Shown here: in pieces, positions 8,706-17,205 of the stretch
How the letters are laid out: the number at the start of each line of letters is the position of its first letter
Position numbering within the stretch: the stretch's first letter is position 1
Notes under the pieces: generated by a model
Databases searched by the model: none
What the model saw: only the letters and a program-made list of their open reading frames with translations
Told to the model about the DNA's origin: nothing
Assembly: GCA_964433345.1 (NCBI GenBank)
Contig: CAYSQJ010000009.1
Location: 45,343 to 109,342 of the forward strand
Reading direction: 5' to 3'
Source of the DNA: Ga0077527 sp964433345
Lineage (GTDB): Bacteria > Pseudomonadota > Gammaproteobacteria > Burkholderiales > SG8-41
Length of the DNA stretch: 64,000 nucleotides
Program-made: the position numbers and the translations under genes

Positions 8706-9458
8706 TCAGACCGGATTGTCGATGTCGATGAAGCGGTGGCTCAACCCGAAGCGCTGCGCGAGATGGTCGCCGAGCGCCTGCACCCCGTAACGTTCCGTCG
8801 CATGATGGCCGGCGGCGATGTAGGCCACGCCGGACTCGCGCGCCGCATGCACGGTCTGTTCGGAAATCTCGCCGCTGATGTAGGCGTCAACACCAAGCGC
8901 GATGGCCTGCTCGAACAGCCCCTGCGCCCCGCCGGTGCACCACGCGATGCGGCGCAGCGGGCGGCCGGGATCTCCGATCAGCAGCGGCCGGCGCGCAGTC
9001 TCCCGCTCGATCCGTTCGCCAAAACCGGCCAGCGTGATTTCGTCCTGCAGGCTGCCATGCACGCCGATGTCCTGCTCCCCAAAGCGCCCGGAGGGAGTCA
9101 TTCCGAAACGCAGCGCCAGCTGGGCGTTGTTGCCCACCTCCGGATGTACGTCCAGCGGCAGGTGGTAGGCAAACAGATTCAGGTCATGGCGGAGCAGCGC
9201 AGCGATGCGGCGACGGCGCATGCCGGTGATGCGGCCATCCTCGCCGCGCCAGAAATAACCGTGGTGGACCAGCAACGCATCCGCGCCCTCGGCAACTGCC
9301 GCCTCGATCAGCGCCGAGGATGCGGTCACGCCGCTGATAATGCAGTGCACCTCCCCGCGCCCTTCCACCTGCAGGCCGTTTGGGCAATAATCCCGGAAAT
9401 CAGGGACTTGCAGAAAATCCTCGAGATAAGCGTCGAGCGCAGCACGTTCCATGGTCAT
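8706..9458 (-). CDS. Nif3-like dinuclear metal-centre protein (YbgI family)
   Basis: About 250 residues, normal for the short bacterial Nif3/YbgI family, toroidal hexamers with a two-metal site of unsettled biochemical role. Metal-ligand regions are visible: LLVHHGYFW, AYHLPLDVHPEVGNNAQLA and the C-terminal GHHATERYGVQAL. The nearby start codons are ATG 9458, ATG 9452 and GTG 9470; 9458 is taken because GGATGGACGG precedes it. It is divergent from the DegS-like protease with under 60 bases between them, so the promoters overlap. Confidence 0.88.
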   Translation of the reverse strand: MTMERAALDAYLEDFLQVPDFRDYCPNGLQVEGRGEVHCIISGVTASSALIEAAVAEGADALLVHHGYFWRGEDGRITGMRRRRIAALLRHDLNLFAYHLPLDVHPEVGNNAQLALRFGMTPSGRFGEQDIGVHGSLQDEITLAGFGERIERETARRPLLIGDPGRPLRRIAWCTGGAQGLFEQAIALGVDAYISGEISEQTVHAARESGVAYIAAGHHATERYGVQALGDHLAQRFGLSHRFIDIDNPV

Positions 9459-9511
9459 CCGTCCATCCACCAGTCAGCGAACATTGTAAACGCGTCCCCG
9501 CGGCATCCTTC

Positions 9512-10681
9512 ATGCGAAAACTCTGGTTGATCTTCTGTCAGACGGCGACCATCTGCCTCGCGGCACTGTTCGTCGTCAGCACCTTGCGGCCGGATCTGCT
9601 CAACGGCAACTCCGCGCAGGACGCGGTGATCACCACCGTCAAACAGATGACCGGAAGCGCCGACGCGCCTGCCGTGGCGTCGTACAGCGATGCGGCGCAG
9701 AAGGCCATGCCCGCGGTGGTCAATATCTACACCTCCCAGGCCGTGAAACGGCAGCAGCACCCGCTACGCGATGATCCGTTGTTCCGTTTCTTCTTCGGCG
9801 ACCAGCCTGACGCCCAGGTGCAGCCGAGCACCAACCTCGGCTCTGGCGTCATCGTCAGCGAATCCGGCTACATACTCACCAACAGCCACGTCGTCGACGG
9901 CGCGGACGGCATCGAAATCGCGCTCGCCGACACGCGGCGGGTCAACGCCCGGGTGGTCGGCGCCGATCCCGAGTCCGACCTCGCGGTGCTTAAGATCGAC
10001 CTCCCGAAATTGCCCGCGATCACCTTCAGCGCCCCCGACAGCGCGCGCGTCGGCGATGTCGTGCTGGCCATCGGCAATCCCTTCGGAGTCGGCCAGACGG
10101 TGACCCTGGGCATAGTCAGCGCGCTGGGACGCAGCCACCTCGGCATCAATACCTTCGAGAATTTCATCCAGACCGACGCGGCGATCAACCCCGGAAACTC
10201 CGGCGGCGCGCTGGTCGACATCAACGGCCACCTGATCGGCATCAACACCGCGATCTATTCGAAAACTCCCGGCGGTGCCTCGCTGGGCATCGGCTTTGCG
10301 ATTCCCGCAAGCACCGCCAAGAGCATCATGGAACAGATCATCCAGAACGGATCGGTGCAGCGCGGCTGGATCGGCGTCGGCGTGCAGGATCTCAGCAAGG
10401 AGATCGCGGAGTCGTTCAGGATTCCGGGAACGCGCGGCGCGCTGATCACCGAGGTCTTCCGCGGCACGCCGGCGGATCGCGGTGGCGTCAGAGTCGGCGA
10501 CGTGCTGGTCGCCGTCGACGGCAAGCCGGTGACCGACTCAGCGACCATGCTCAACCTGATCGCCGCGCTGGTGCCCGGCAGCCAGGCAAGCCTGCGTGTC
10601 ATGCGCGATGCCAAGGCAATCGACCTGAAGGTCACCGTCGGCAAGCGGCCCGCCCAGCCGCGACGCAACCTCGCCGAGTAA
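9512..10681 (+). CDS. Membrane-anchored DegS/HtrA-type serine protease, one PDZ
   Basis: 389 residues. One N-terminal anchor (about 3-24) is followed by a trypsin-like domain with triad His126 (TNSHVV), Asp156 (ESDLAVL) and Ser230 (GNSGGAL), then one PDZ domain (about 285-375). A single PDZ and an uncleaved anchor make it like DegS rather than DegP. DegS-type proteases start regulated cleavage of anti-sigma-E factors; that substrate is inferred only. It faces tatC, the usual betaproteobacterial neighbour. Upstream in-frame codons would run back into the Nif3 gene and are unlikely. Confidence 0.92.
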   Translation: MRKLWLIFCQTATICLAALFVVSTLRPDLLNGNSAQDAVITTVKQMTGSADAPAVASYSDAAQKAMPAVVNIYTSQAVKRQQHPLRDDPLFRFFFGDQPDAQVQPSTNLGSGVIVSESGYILTNSHVVDGADGIEIALADTRRVNARVVGADPESDLAVLKIDLPKLPAITFSAPDSARVGDVVLAIGNPFGVGQTVTLGIVSALGRSHLGINTFENFIQTDAAINPGNSGGALVDINGHLIGINTAIYSKTPGGASLGIGFAIPASTAKSIMEQIIQNGSVQRGWIGVGVQDLSKEIAESFRIPGTRGALITEVFRGTPADRGGVRVGDVLVAVDGKPVTDSATMLNLIAALVPGSQASLRVMRDAKAIDLKVTVGKRPAQPRRNLAE

Positions 10682-10702
10682 ACCTTGCCGCCGCAAGCGG
10701 CA

Positions 10703-11512
10703 TCACTGGCGGCTGCGTTCCTCCGCCTCGATGCGGTCGAGCTCCGCTTCCTGCTCGGCGTCGCCTGGCGCCCGGTAATCACCGTCACTGTCGTCCGCGC
10801 GCGGCCTGCTGCCGACGAACCTGGCGGCGAACAGCCCCACTTCGAACAGCAGGCACATCGGGATCGCCAGCAGCAGCTGCGAGACCACGTCCGGCGGAGT
10901 CACGATCGCCGCGATGACGAAGGCAATGACGATGAAATAGGGCCGGATGTCGCGCAGCTGCTGCAGCGTAACGATGCCCATGCGCGTGAGCATGACCACC
11001 ACGATCGGCGTCTCGAAAGTCAGCCCGAACGCGAGGAACATGGTGAGCACGAAATTCAGGTAGTTCTCGATGTCCGGCGCCACCGAGATGCTTTTCGGCG
11101 CGATCTGGTTGATGAAATGGAACACCGTGTTGAACACGAAGAAATAGCAGAACGCGATGCCGACCACGAACAGCAGCGTGCTCGCCACCACCAGCGGCAG
11201 CACCAGCCGCTTTTCGTGGCTGTAGAGTCCTGGCGCGACAAACGACCAAGCCTGGTACAGCGTGTACGGCAGCGTCAGCACGAAAGCCACCATCATCGCC
11301 ACCTTGATCGGCACCAGGAACGGGGTCACCACGCCGGTCGCGATCATCTTCGAGCCCTCGGGCAGCGCCTGCATCATCGGCGTCGCCAGCAGGTCATAGA
11401 GCCCGGACGCGAATGGGATCAGCGCCAGCAGCACCACGCCGAATGCGATCAGGGCGCGCAGCAGGCGATCGCGCAGCTCGACCAGGTGGGAGATGAAAGT
11501 GTCTTCGCTCAC
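10703..11512 (-). CDS. tatC: Sec-independent translocase TatC
   Basis: 269 residues and six membrane spans. TatC is the receptor for twin-arginine signal peptides. The N-terminal signature is intact (FISHLVELRDRLLRALIAF), as is the conserved Phe/Glu region of the first cytoplasmic loop (TFETPIVVVML). A charged tail of about 35 residues follows the last span. Its start overlaps the tatB stop by four bases. A Tat substrate, the amidohydrolase at 50-1558, is in the same window. Confidence 0.97.
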   Translation of the reverse strand: MSEDTFISHLVELRDRLLRALIAFGVVLLALIPFASGLYDLLATPMMQALPEGSKMIATGVVTPFLVPIKVAMMVAFVLTLPYTLYQAWSFVAPGLYSHEKRLVLPLVVASTLLFVVGIAFCYFFVFNTVFHFINQIAPKSISVAPDIENYLNFVLTMFLAFGLTFETPIVVVMLTRMGIVTLQQLRDIRPYFIVIAFVIAAIVTPPDVVSQLLLAIPMCLLFEVGLFAARFVGSRPRADDSDGDYRAPGDAEQEAELDRIEAEERSRQ

Positions 11513-11877
11513 TGTGCGGGCCGCGCCGGCTTCGCGGCTTCGGTCACCACCGGAGCATCGGCGGCCGGCGCGGCTTCTGCTTCGGCCGGATTCGCGTCCG
11601 CGGCAATCCGGTTCATTTCGGTCTCCGCCGAACGCACGGTGTCGTTGACCGACTGCTCCAGTGACTGCGCGGTTTCCTGCATGCTCGCCTGCAGCTTGCG
11701 CAGGTCGTCCAGCGCCATCTCGCGGCTGATGTCCGCCTTGACGTCATTGACATATCGCTGCATGCGGCCGAACAGGTGGCCGGCGGTGCGTGCGACCTTC
11801 GGCAACCGCTCCGGGCCGATGACCAGCAGCGCCACCACGGCAATGACCATCAGTTCGGAGAAGCCGATGTCAAACAT
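11509..11877 (-). CDS. tatB: Twin-arginine translocase subunit TatB
   Basis: 122 residues. A short N-terminal membrane helix with MFDIGFSELMVIAVVALLVIGPERLPKVAR (conserved GPERLP) leads into an amphipathic helix and a long coiled-coil-like tail, ending in an Ala/Pro-rich segment. TatB forms the substrate-binding complex with TatC. It is separated from tatA by a palindromic element (11890-11957). Confidence 0.95.
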   Translation of the reverse strand: MFDIGFSELMVIAVVALLVIGPERLPKVARTAGHLFGRMQRYVNDVKADISREMALDDLRKLQASMQETAQSLEQSVNDTVRSAETEMNRIAADANPAEAEAAPAADAPVVTEAAKPARPAQ

Positions 11878-11889
11878 GGGTTGCGGACG

Positions 11890-11957
11890 CGAGGGGTGAG
11901 GAGCAAGGAGTGAGGTGGCCCGTGTTACTCCTGACGCTTCACGCCTGACACCTTACG
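11890..11957. repeat. Long imperfect palindrome between tatA and tatB (copy 1)
   Basis: GTGAGGAG-type arm (11891-11918, containing GGGGTGAGGAGCAAGGAGTG) faces an arm at 11926-11957 with CCTGACGCTTCACGCCTGAC. The second arm contains the tatA stop codon. It is the weakest of three related elements; the others are at 13807-13896 and 22591-22674. Confidence 0.65.
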
Positions 11958-12183
11958 ACTTCGTCGTTTCCTTGCGCGCTTCGCCGTCGATGGTCTGGCC
12001 ACCGGAGGGCGGGATTTCGGTTTTGGCCTGTCCGGATTTGCCGTCTTCGGGCTTCATGCCTTCCTTGAATCCCTTGACCGCGCCGCCGAGATCGGAACCG
12101 ATGTTGCGCAGCTTCTTGGTGCCGAACACCAGCACCACCACCAGCAACACGACCAGCCAATGCCAGATGCTGAACGAACCCAT
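11953..12183 (-). CDS. tatA: Twin-arginine translocase subunit TatA
   Basis: 76 residues. One N-terminal membrane helix (FSIWHWLVVLLVVVLVFG), the hinge FGTKKLRNIGSDLG and amphipathic helix GGAVKGFKEGM, then a polar tail. TatA oligomers form the translocation path. It is first of tatABC and follows hisE on the same strand; no hinT-like gene lies between, although one often does in relatives. Confidence 0.95.
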   Translation of the reverse strand: MGSFSIWHWLVVLLVVVLVFGTKKLRNIGSDLGGAVKGFKEGMKPEDGKSGQAKTEIPPSGGQTIDGEARKETTKS

Positions 12184-12236
12184 AACATGCTCCTCATGAT
12201 CCGTGCGCGGGCACGGTGCAAAAATCGTCCGCCTGG

Positions 12237-12566
12237 CTACTTGCCGCGCGACGCCTTTTCGGCGATTCCGGAAACACCCTCGCGCCGCTGCAGTTCGGCC
12301 AGCACGTCTTCAGGGCCTGCGCCGTGCCAGGCCAGCAGCACCAGTGTGTGGAACCACAGATCCGCCGTTTCGCGGACCACATGCAGTTTATCACCCTCCT
12401 TCGAGGCAAGCAGGGTTTCCGCCGCCTCTTCCAACACCTTGCGCAGGATGGCGTCCTCACCCTTCGCCAGCAGGCCGGCGACATAGGAACTGCCGGCATC
12501 GGCCGCCTTGCGCGCCGCGATCGTTTCGCCAAGACGCAGCAGTATGTCCTGATTCAACTTGTCCAC
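12237..12566 (-). CDS. hisE: Phosphoribosyl-ATP pyrophosphatase HisE
   Basis: 109 residues. It converts PR-ATP to PR-AMP, the second step of histidine synthesis. All-alpha MazG-like fold with the metal-binding EExxE-type helix: KVLEEAAETLLA and RETADLWFHTLVLL. Separate from hisI, as usual in betaproteobacteria. Four bases separate it from the hisI stop. Confidence 0.95.
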   Translation of the reverse strand: MDKLNQDILLRLGETIAARKAADAGSSYVAGLLAKGEDAILRKVLEEAAETLLASKEGDKLHVVRETADLWFHTLVLLAWHGAGPEDVLAELQRREGVSGIAEKASRGK

Positions 12567-12570
12567 GCCG

Positions 12571-12957
12571 TCATCCCTTTCCGTAAATTGCCGCGGGATC
12601 CTTCAGCACCGGATCGGCCTCGACCCACTCGCCGTCGCGCAACTCGAGGAAAAAGCAGCTGTGGCGCCCGGTGTGGCAGGCGATGCCGCCAACCTGCTCG
12701 ACCTCGAACAACACCACGTCAGCGTCGCAATCCAGCCGCAGCGCCTTGAGCTTCTGCACATGGCCGGACTCCTCGCCCTTGTGCCAGAGTTTCCCGCGCG
12801 AGCGCGACCAGTAGTGCGCCTCGCCTGTCGCGACAGTACACCGCAGTGCCTCGCGGTTGGCCCAGGCCAGGGTCAGCACCCGGCCCGTGGCCTGCTCCTG
12901 GGTCACCACCGGGACCAGCCCGTCGGCATTCCAGCGTATGCGGTCCAGCCAGTCCAT
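12571..12957 (-). CDS. hisI: Phosphoribosyl-AMP cyclohydrolase HisI
   Basis: 128 residues. It opens the purine ring of PR-AMP (third step). Seen are the catalytic and zinc motifs: LDCDADVVLFEVEQ with the Asp cluster, GGIACHTGRHSCFF with zinc Cys residues, and W-x-KGEESGHVQ (KLWHKGEESGHVQKL). A 68-base gap to hisF upstream holds one copy of the AT-rich dispersed motif, about 35 bases before the ATG, so its leader differs from the tight spacing elsewhere in the operon. Confidence 0.95.
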   Translation of the reverse strand: MDWLDRIRWNADGLVPVVTQEQATGRVLTLAWANREALRCTVATGEAHYWSRSRGKLWHKGEESGHVQKLKALRLDCDADVVLFEVEQVGGIACHTGRHSCFFLELRDGEWVEADPVLKDPAAIYGKG

Positions 12958-12988
12958 TGATGTCCCGTCGCGTCCCTGCTTGAGGATA

Positions 12989-13016
12989 TTTATAACTATT
13001 TGATTTTAATGAATTT
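12989..13016 (-). repeat. AT-rich dispersed motif, copy A
   Basis: Minus-strand reading ATTAAAATCAAATAGTTATA matches the consensus ATAAAAACAAATACTTA with two or three changes. It lies between hisF and hisI. Neighbouring DNA is about two-thirds GC. Confidence 0.8.
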
Positions 13017-13025
13017 TTATGCAGC

Positions 13026-13796
13026 CTACAAGCGCACCTCGATGCCCCGCTGCGCCATGTGTTCCTTGGCCTGGCGCACCGTGTATTCACCATAATGGAA
13101 AATGCTCGCGGCGAGCACCGCATCGGCATGACCGATGCTGACACCGTCGGCGAGGTGGTCGAGGTTGCCGACACCGCCACTGGCAATCACCGGGATGTCC
13201 AGTGCCGAGGAAAATGCGCTGGTCAGCTCGAGATCGAAACCGATGCGCGTGCCATCACGGTCCATGCTGGTGAGCAGGATTTCGCCTGCACCCAGCGCCT
13301 GCATTTTGCGTCCCCATTCAAGCGCATCGAGGCCGGTGGCCTTGCGTCCGCCATGGGTGTACACCTCCCAGCGCAAAGGTCCGTCGCCGGGCACGCGCTT
13401 GGCATCAACGGCGACGACGATGCATTGCGAGCCGTAGCGGCCGCTGGCATCAGCCACCAGCTGCGGGTTCTGCACTGCAGAGGTATTGATGCTGACCTTG
13501 TCGGCGCCGGCGTTGAGCAGCCGCCGCACGTCTTCGACCGCGCGCACCCCGCCGCCGACCGTCAGCGGGATGAACACCTGGGACGCTACGGCCTCGATGA
13601 TGTGCAGGATCAGGTCGCGATCGTCGCTGCTGGCGGTGATGTCGAGGAAGGTCAGCTCGTCGGCGCCCTGATCGTCGTAGCGCCGCGCAATCTCCACCGG
13701 ATCCCCGGCGTCCTTCAGCTCGACGAAATTGACACCCTTGACCACGCGGCCGGCGGTGACGTCGAGACAGGGAATGATGCGTTTGGCGAGGCCCAT
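13026..13796 (-). CDS. hisF: Imidazole glycerol phosphate synthase cyclase subunit HisF
   Basis: 256 residues, TIM barrel. It joins PRFAR with ammonia from HisH to give IGP and AICAR. The start MGLAKRIIPCLDV carries catalytic Asp11; the second acid is in VVAVDAKR. The two phosphate-binding half-barrel motifs are LTVGGGVRAVEDV and VIASGGVGNLDHL. ATG 13796 is the family-typical start; a TTG four codons earlier is less likely. The leader region is part of palindrome copy 2. Confidence 0.97.
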   Translation of the reverse strand: MGLAKRIIPCLDVTAGRVVKGVNFVELKDAGDPVEIARRYDDQGADELTFLDITASSDDRDLILHIIEAVASQVFIPLTVGGGVRAVEDVRRLLNAGADKVSINTSAVQNPQLVADASGRYGSQCIVVAVDAKRVPGDGPLRWEVYTHGGRKATGLDALEWGRKMQALGAGEILLTSMDRDGTRIGFDLELTSAFSSALDIPVIASGGVGNLDHLADGVSIGHADAVLAASIFHYGEYTVRQAKEHMAQRGIEVRL

Positions 13797-13806
13797 GTTG
13801 AACTGC

Positions 13807-13896
13807 AAGGAGTGAGGGGTGAGGAGTCAGGCGCGTGGTGCGTGATGAGGAATGGCAATCGTGCCCTCGCCTTACACCTCACCCCTCAGGCCTTAC
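13807..13896. repeat. Long imperfect palindrome between hisA and hisF (copy 2)
   Basis: Arm GGAGTGAGGGGTGAGGAGTC (13809-13828, extending to 13833) pairs with 13866-13896, whose complement contains CCTGAGGGGTGAGGTGTAAG. The distal arm contains the hisA stop codon. The gap of 96 bases is long for this operon and consists almost wholly of the element. Confidence 0.75.
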
Positions 13897-14636
13897 TTCA
13901 CACCCAGTTTGTCGGCGAGTTTCTGCGCCGCTGCGAAATCGAGCGTGCCCTGGTACACCGCGCGCCCGGTGATGGCGCCCATGATGCCCTCGGCCTCGAC
14001 CGCGCACAGATTCTCGACATCCTTGAGGTCGGTGATGCCGCCGCTGGCAATCACCGGTACCGTCAGCTGGCGCGCCAGTGCGACAGTGGCCTCGATGTTG
14101 ACGCCGGTCAGCATGCCGTCACGGCCGATATCGGTGTAGATCACCGCCTCGACGCCGTAATCCTGGAATTTCTTTGCGAGGTCAACGACATCGTGGCCGG
14201 TCATTTTCGACCAGCCGTCGACGGCAACCTTGCCGTCCCTGGCATCGAGGGCAACGATGATGTGCCCCTGGAATGCAGTGCAGGCCTCCTGCAGGAACCC
14301 CGGGGTCTTCACCGCGGCAGTGCCGATGATGATGTAGCTGATGCCGGCGTCGATGTAGGCCTCGATGGTGTCGAGATCGCGGATGCCGCCGCCCAGCTGT
14401 ATCGGCAGATCACTGCCGACCGCCTTGACGATGGCCTTGATTGCCGGCTCGTTCTTGGGCCTGCCGGCCGCTGCGCCGTTGAGATCGACCACGTGCAGGC
14501 GGCGCGCGCCCTGGTCCAGCCACTGCCGGGCCATCGCGCCCGGGTCCTCGGAAAATATCGTGGCGTCGTCCATGTCGCCCTGCTTCAGGCGCACGCACTT
14601 GCCGTCCTTCAAATCGATGGCAGGAATGATCAGCAT
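13893..14636 (-). CDS. hisA: ProFAR isomerase HisA
   Basis: 247 residues, TIM barrel paralogous to HisF. It isomerises ProFAR to PRFAR. Start MLIIPAIDLKDGKCVRL has the catalytic Asp; the second acid is in GRDGMLTGVN/YTDIGRDGM. Phosphate loops are QLGGGIRD and IASGGITDL. Same strand as hisH, with a 137-base gap upstream that shows no gene. Confidence 0.97.
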   Translation of the reverse strand: MLIIPAIDLKDGKCVRLKQGDMDDATIFSEDPGAMARQWLDQGARRLHVVDLNGAAAGRPKNEPAIKAIVKAVGSDLPIQLGGGIRDLDTIEAYIDAGISYIIIGTAAVKTPGFLQEACTAFQGHIIVALDARDGKVAVDGWSKMTGHDVVDLAKKFQDYGVEAVIYTDIGRDGMLTGVNIEATVALARQLTVPVIASGGITDLKDVENLCAVEAEGIMGAITGRAVYQGTLDFAAAQKLADKLGVK

Positions 14637-14773
14637 GGGAATTAGCGGATTGCGGAGCGGATTGTGAAACGGTTTGGTCGAAAGGGGCGACGGGTAAACC
14701 GGATCAGGCAGTCATGTGTAAAAACGTTGACGTGGTCCGATGATACACCAGCCGCAGCGCATGCAGGCCGCTT

Positions 14774-15418
14774 TCAGGCGGATGGCTCCCAGGCCACGAA
14801 ATTCTCCAGCAGACGCAGCCCGGCGACATGGCTTTTCTCGGGGTGGAACTGCACCGCGAACACGTTGCCGCGCGCCGCGGCACAGGCGAAACGGAATGGA
14901 TAACGGCTCCATCCGGCAACCAGGGTCTCGTCGGCGGGCTCCGGATAATAGCTGTGCACGAAATAGAAGCGGCTGCGATCGGGTATGCCCGCCCACAGGG
15001 CATGCGGCACCTGTTCGACCTCGTTCCAGCCCATGTGCGGCACTTTCAGCTTGTCGCCGCCGGAAGTTTTCATGAGTTCTGGAGGAAAGCGCCGCACCCG
15101 GCCCGGCAGCAGGCCCAGGCCGGGCGTGTCGCCCTCCTCGCTGTGCTCGAACAGCATCTGCAAGCCGATGCAGATGCCGAGGAAGGGTTTGTCGCGCGCA
15201 GCATCAAGCAGCGCCTGGCGCAGGCCCCGCGCCTCCATTTCGCGCATGCAGTCGGGCATCGCACCCTGCCCCGGAAACACCACGCGCCGCGCCGCGGCGA
15301 CCTGTGCGGGATCGCCGGTGACAACGACGCTGCATCCGGGGGCGACATGCTCGATGGCCTTGGACACCGAGCGCAGGTTGCCCATGCCGTAGTCGATCAC
15401 TGCGATGTCGATGCTCAT
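14774..15418 (-). CDS. hisH: Imidazole glycerol phosphate synthase amidotransferase subunit HisH
   Basis: 214 residues, class I glutamine amidotransferase. It supplies ammonia to HisF. The nucleophile elbow is LGICIGLQML, the oxyanion region is VFPGQGAMPDCM and the C-terminal His/Glu pair is in VQFHPEKSH. Gene order hisB-hisH-hisA-hisF is standard. No fusion or truncation is seen. Confidence 0.97.
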   Translation of the reverse strand: MSIDIAVIDYGMGNLRSVSKAIEHVAPGCSVVVTGDPAQVAAARRVVFPGQGAMPDCMREMEARGLRQALLDAARDKPFLGICIGLQMLFEHSEEGDTPGLGLLPGRVRRFPPELMKTSGGDKLKVPHMGWNEVEQVPHALWAGIPDRSRFYFVHSYYPEPADETLVAGWSRYPFRFACAAARGNVFAVQFHPEKSHVAGLRLLENFVAWEPSA

Positions 15419-15478
15419 CGGGAAACGGTCAGCAGTTCATGGAGACGGGAACGGGGCGCGTACGCCGCCGGGGAAAGC

Positions 15479-16066
15479 CTATAACTTTCCCTTGGTCGAC
15501 GGCACACCCTTCACGCGCGAATCAAGCTCGACCGCCATGCGCAGCGCGCGGCCGAAGGCCTTGAACAGCGTCTCCACCTGGTGATGGGCATTGACGCCTT
15601 TCAGGTTGTCGAGATGCAGCGTGACCGACGCGTGGTTGACGAAGCCCTGGAAAAACTCGCGCACCAGGTCGACATCGAAATCGCCGACGCGCGCGCGCGT
15701 GAACTTGCCGCTCATCTCCAGTCCGGGACGGCCCGAAAGGTCAACCACCACGCGCGACAGCGCCTCGTCGAGCGGCACATAGGCATGGCCGTAACGGCGC
15801 ACGCCTTTCTTGTCGCCGACGGCTTTCGCAAAAGCCTGGCCCAGCGTAATGCCGATGTCTTCCACCGTGTGGTGGGCATCGATGTGCAGGTCGCCCTTCG
15901 CCTTCACCTCGAGGTCGACCAGACCATGACGGGCGATCTGGTCGAGCATGTGATCGAGAAAGGGCACGCCGCTGGCCAGCTTTGCCTGGCCGCTGCCGTC
16001 GAGATCGAGCTTGACGCTGATCTGCGTCTCCTGGGTGTTGCGGGTGACCTGCGCCTTGCGCGCCAT
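15479..16066 (-). CDS. hisB: Imidazoleglycerol-phosphate dehydratase HisB
   Basis: 195 residues, the monofunctional form without the phosphatase domain found in E. coli. It removes water from IGP to give imidazole acetol phosphate. The duplicated metal-binding His-rich motifs are present: DIDAHHTVEDIGI and GVNAHHQVETLFKA, plus FLDHMLDQIARHG. The C-terminus VKGVPSTKGKL is typical. Confidence 0.97.
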   Translation of the reverse strand: MARKAQVTRNTQETQISVKLDLDGSGQAKLASGVPFLDHMLDQIARHGLVDLEVKAKGDLHIDAHHTVEDIGITLGQAFAKAVGDKKGVRRYGHAYVPLDEALSRVVVDLSGRPGLEMSGKFTRARVGDFDVDLVREFFQGFVNHASVTLHLDNLKGVNAHHQVETLFKAFGRALRMAVELDSRVKGVPSTKGKL

Positions 16067-16124
16067 GGCGATTCCGGATCAGTAAGTTGTTGATTGCAGA
16101 GTATAAACCAATTCAGCACCGGCC

Positions 16125-17192
16125 TCAGCCGGGTTTGACGATGGCGCCAAGAGCCTCAATCAGCCCCGCACACTGCTCGTCAGTGCCGACCGTGATGCGC
16201 ATGAACTCGGCGATACGCGCTGGCTGACGGAAATGACGGACGATGATGCTGCGTTCGCGCAGCTTCGCCGCGATCTCGGCGCCATCGCGGCCCGGCAGGC
16301 GCGCGAACACGAAGTTGGCCACCGAAGGCAGCACCTCCAGACCAAGCCCCTGCAGGTCGCTGACCAGTGTTTCCCGGGTCGCGACGACCTTCAGGCACAT
16401 TGCCCGGAAATAGTCTTCATCCTCCATCGCCGCAGTGGCGCCGGCCTGCGCAAAGCGGTCCAGCGGATAGGAATTGAAGCTGTCCTTGACCCGGTTCAGC
16501 GCCTCGATCAGATCAGGCTGCCCGATGGCGTAACCGACGCGCAATCCGGCCAGTGCCCGCGACTTCGACAGCGTGTGCGTGACCAGCAGCTGCGGATACT
16601 GCCGCACCAGCGGCACCACCGACTCCCCGCCGAAATCGACATACGCCTCGTCGATGACCACCACCGAATCGGTGTTCGCGCGCAGCAGGCGCTCGATCTC
16701 CGCCACCGGCACGAAACAGCCGGTCGGCGCATTCGGGTTCGGAAAAATGATGCCGCCGTTCGGCTTCAGGTAATCGTCGATTGAGATCCCGAAACGCTCA
16801 TTCAGCGGCAACTGCTCATAGCCGATGCCGTAGAGCCCGCAGTACACCGGATAGAAACTGTAGGTGATGTCCGGGAACAGCACCGGCCGCTCGTGCTTGA
16901 GCAGGCCCAGGAACACATGCGCCAGCACCTCGTCGGAACCGTTGCCGACAAACACCTGTTCCGGCGTCACGCCGTGGCGGGCGGCAATCGCCGCGCGCAG
17001 GCGGTCGCTGGACGGATCAGGATACAGGCGCAGCGTGTCGCCGATCTCGGAGCGCAGCGCCTCCAGCACGCGCCGGCTCGGACCGTAGGGACATTCGTTG
17101 GTGTTGAGCTTGACCAGGTTGGGCAGCTTCGGCTGCTCGCCCGGCACATAGGGCGTCAACCCGCGCACCACTTCGCTCCAGTAGCGGCTCAT
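16125..17192 (-). CDS. hisC: Histidinol-phosphate aminotransferase HisC
   Basis: 355 residues, PLP fold type I. The PLP lysine is in THTLSKSRALAGLRVGY and the Asp/Tyr that hold the pyridine ring are in VVIDEAYVDFGG. N-terminal VKLNTNECPYGPS is family-typical. ATG 17192 is preceded by GGGAG; a start 24 codons earlier would overlap hisD and has an atypical basic N-terminus. It follows hisD with a 13-base gap. Confidence 0.96.
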   Translation of the reverse strand: MSRYWSEVVRGLTPYVPGEQPKLPNLVKLNTNECPYGPSRRVLEALRSEIGDTLRLYPDPSSDRLRAAIAARHGVTPEQVFVGNGSDEVLAHVFLGLLKHERPVLFPDITYSFYPVYCGLYGIGYEQLPLNERFGISIDDYLKPNGGIIFPNPNAPTGCFVPVAEIERLLRANTDSVVVIDEAYVDFGGESVVPLVRQYPQLLVTHTLSKSRALAGLRVGYAIGQPDLIEALNRVKDSFNSYPLDRFAQAGATAAMEDEDYFRAMCLKVVATRETLVSDLQGLGLEVLPSVANFVFARLPGRDGAEIAAKLRERSIIVRHFRQPARIAEFMRITVGTDEQCAGLIEALGAIVKPG

Positions 17193-17205
17193 GAACGGCT
17201 CCCGC

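Noticed and set aside
10686..10702. TGCCGC-N5-GCGGCA hairpin between the protease and tatC genes
   Set aside because: Stem only six pairs and no T-run on either strand; cannot be called a terminator.
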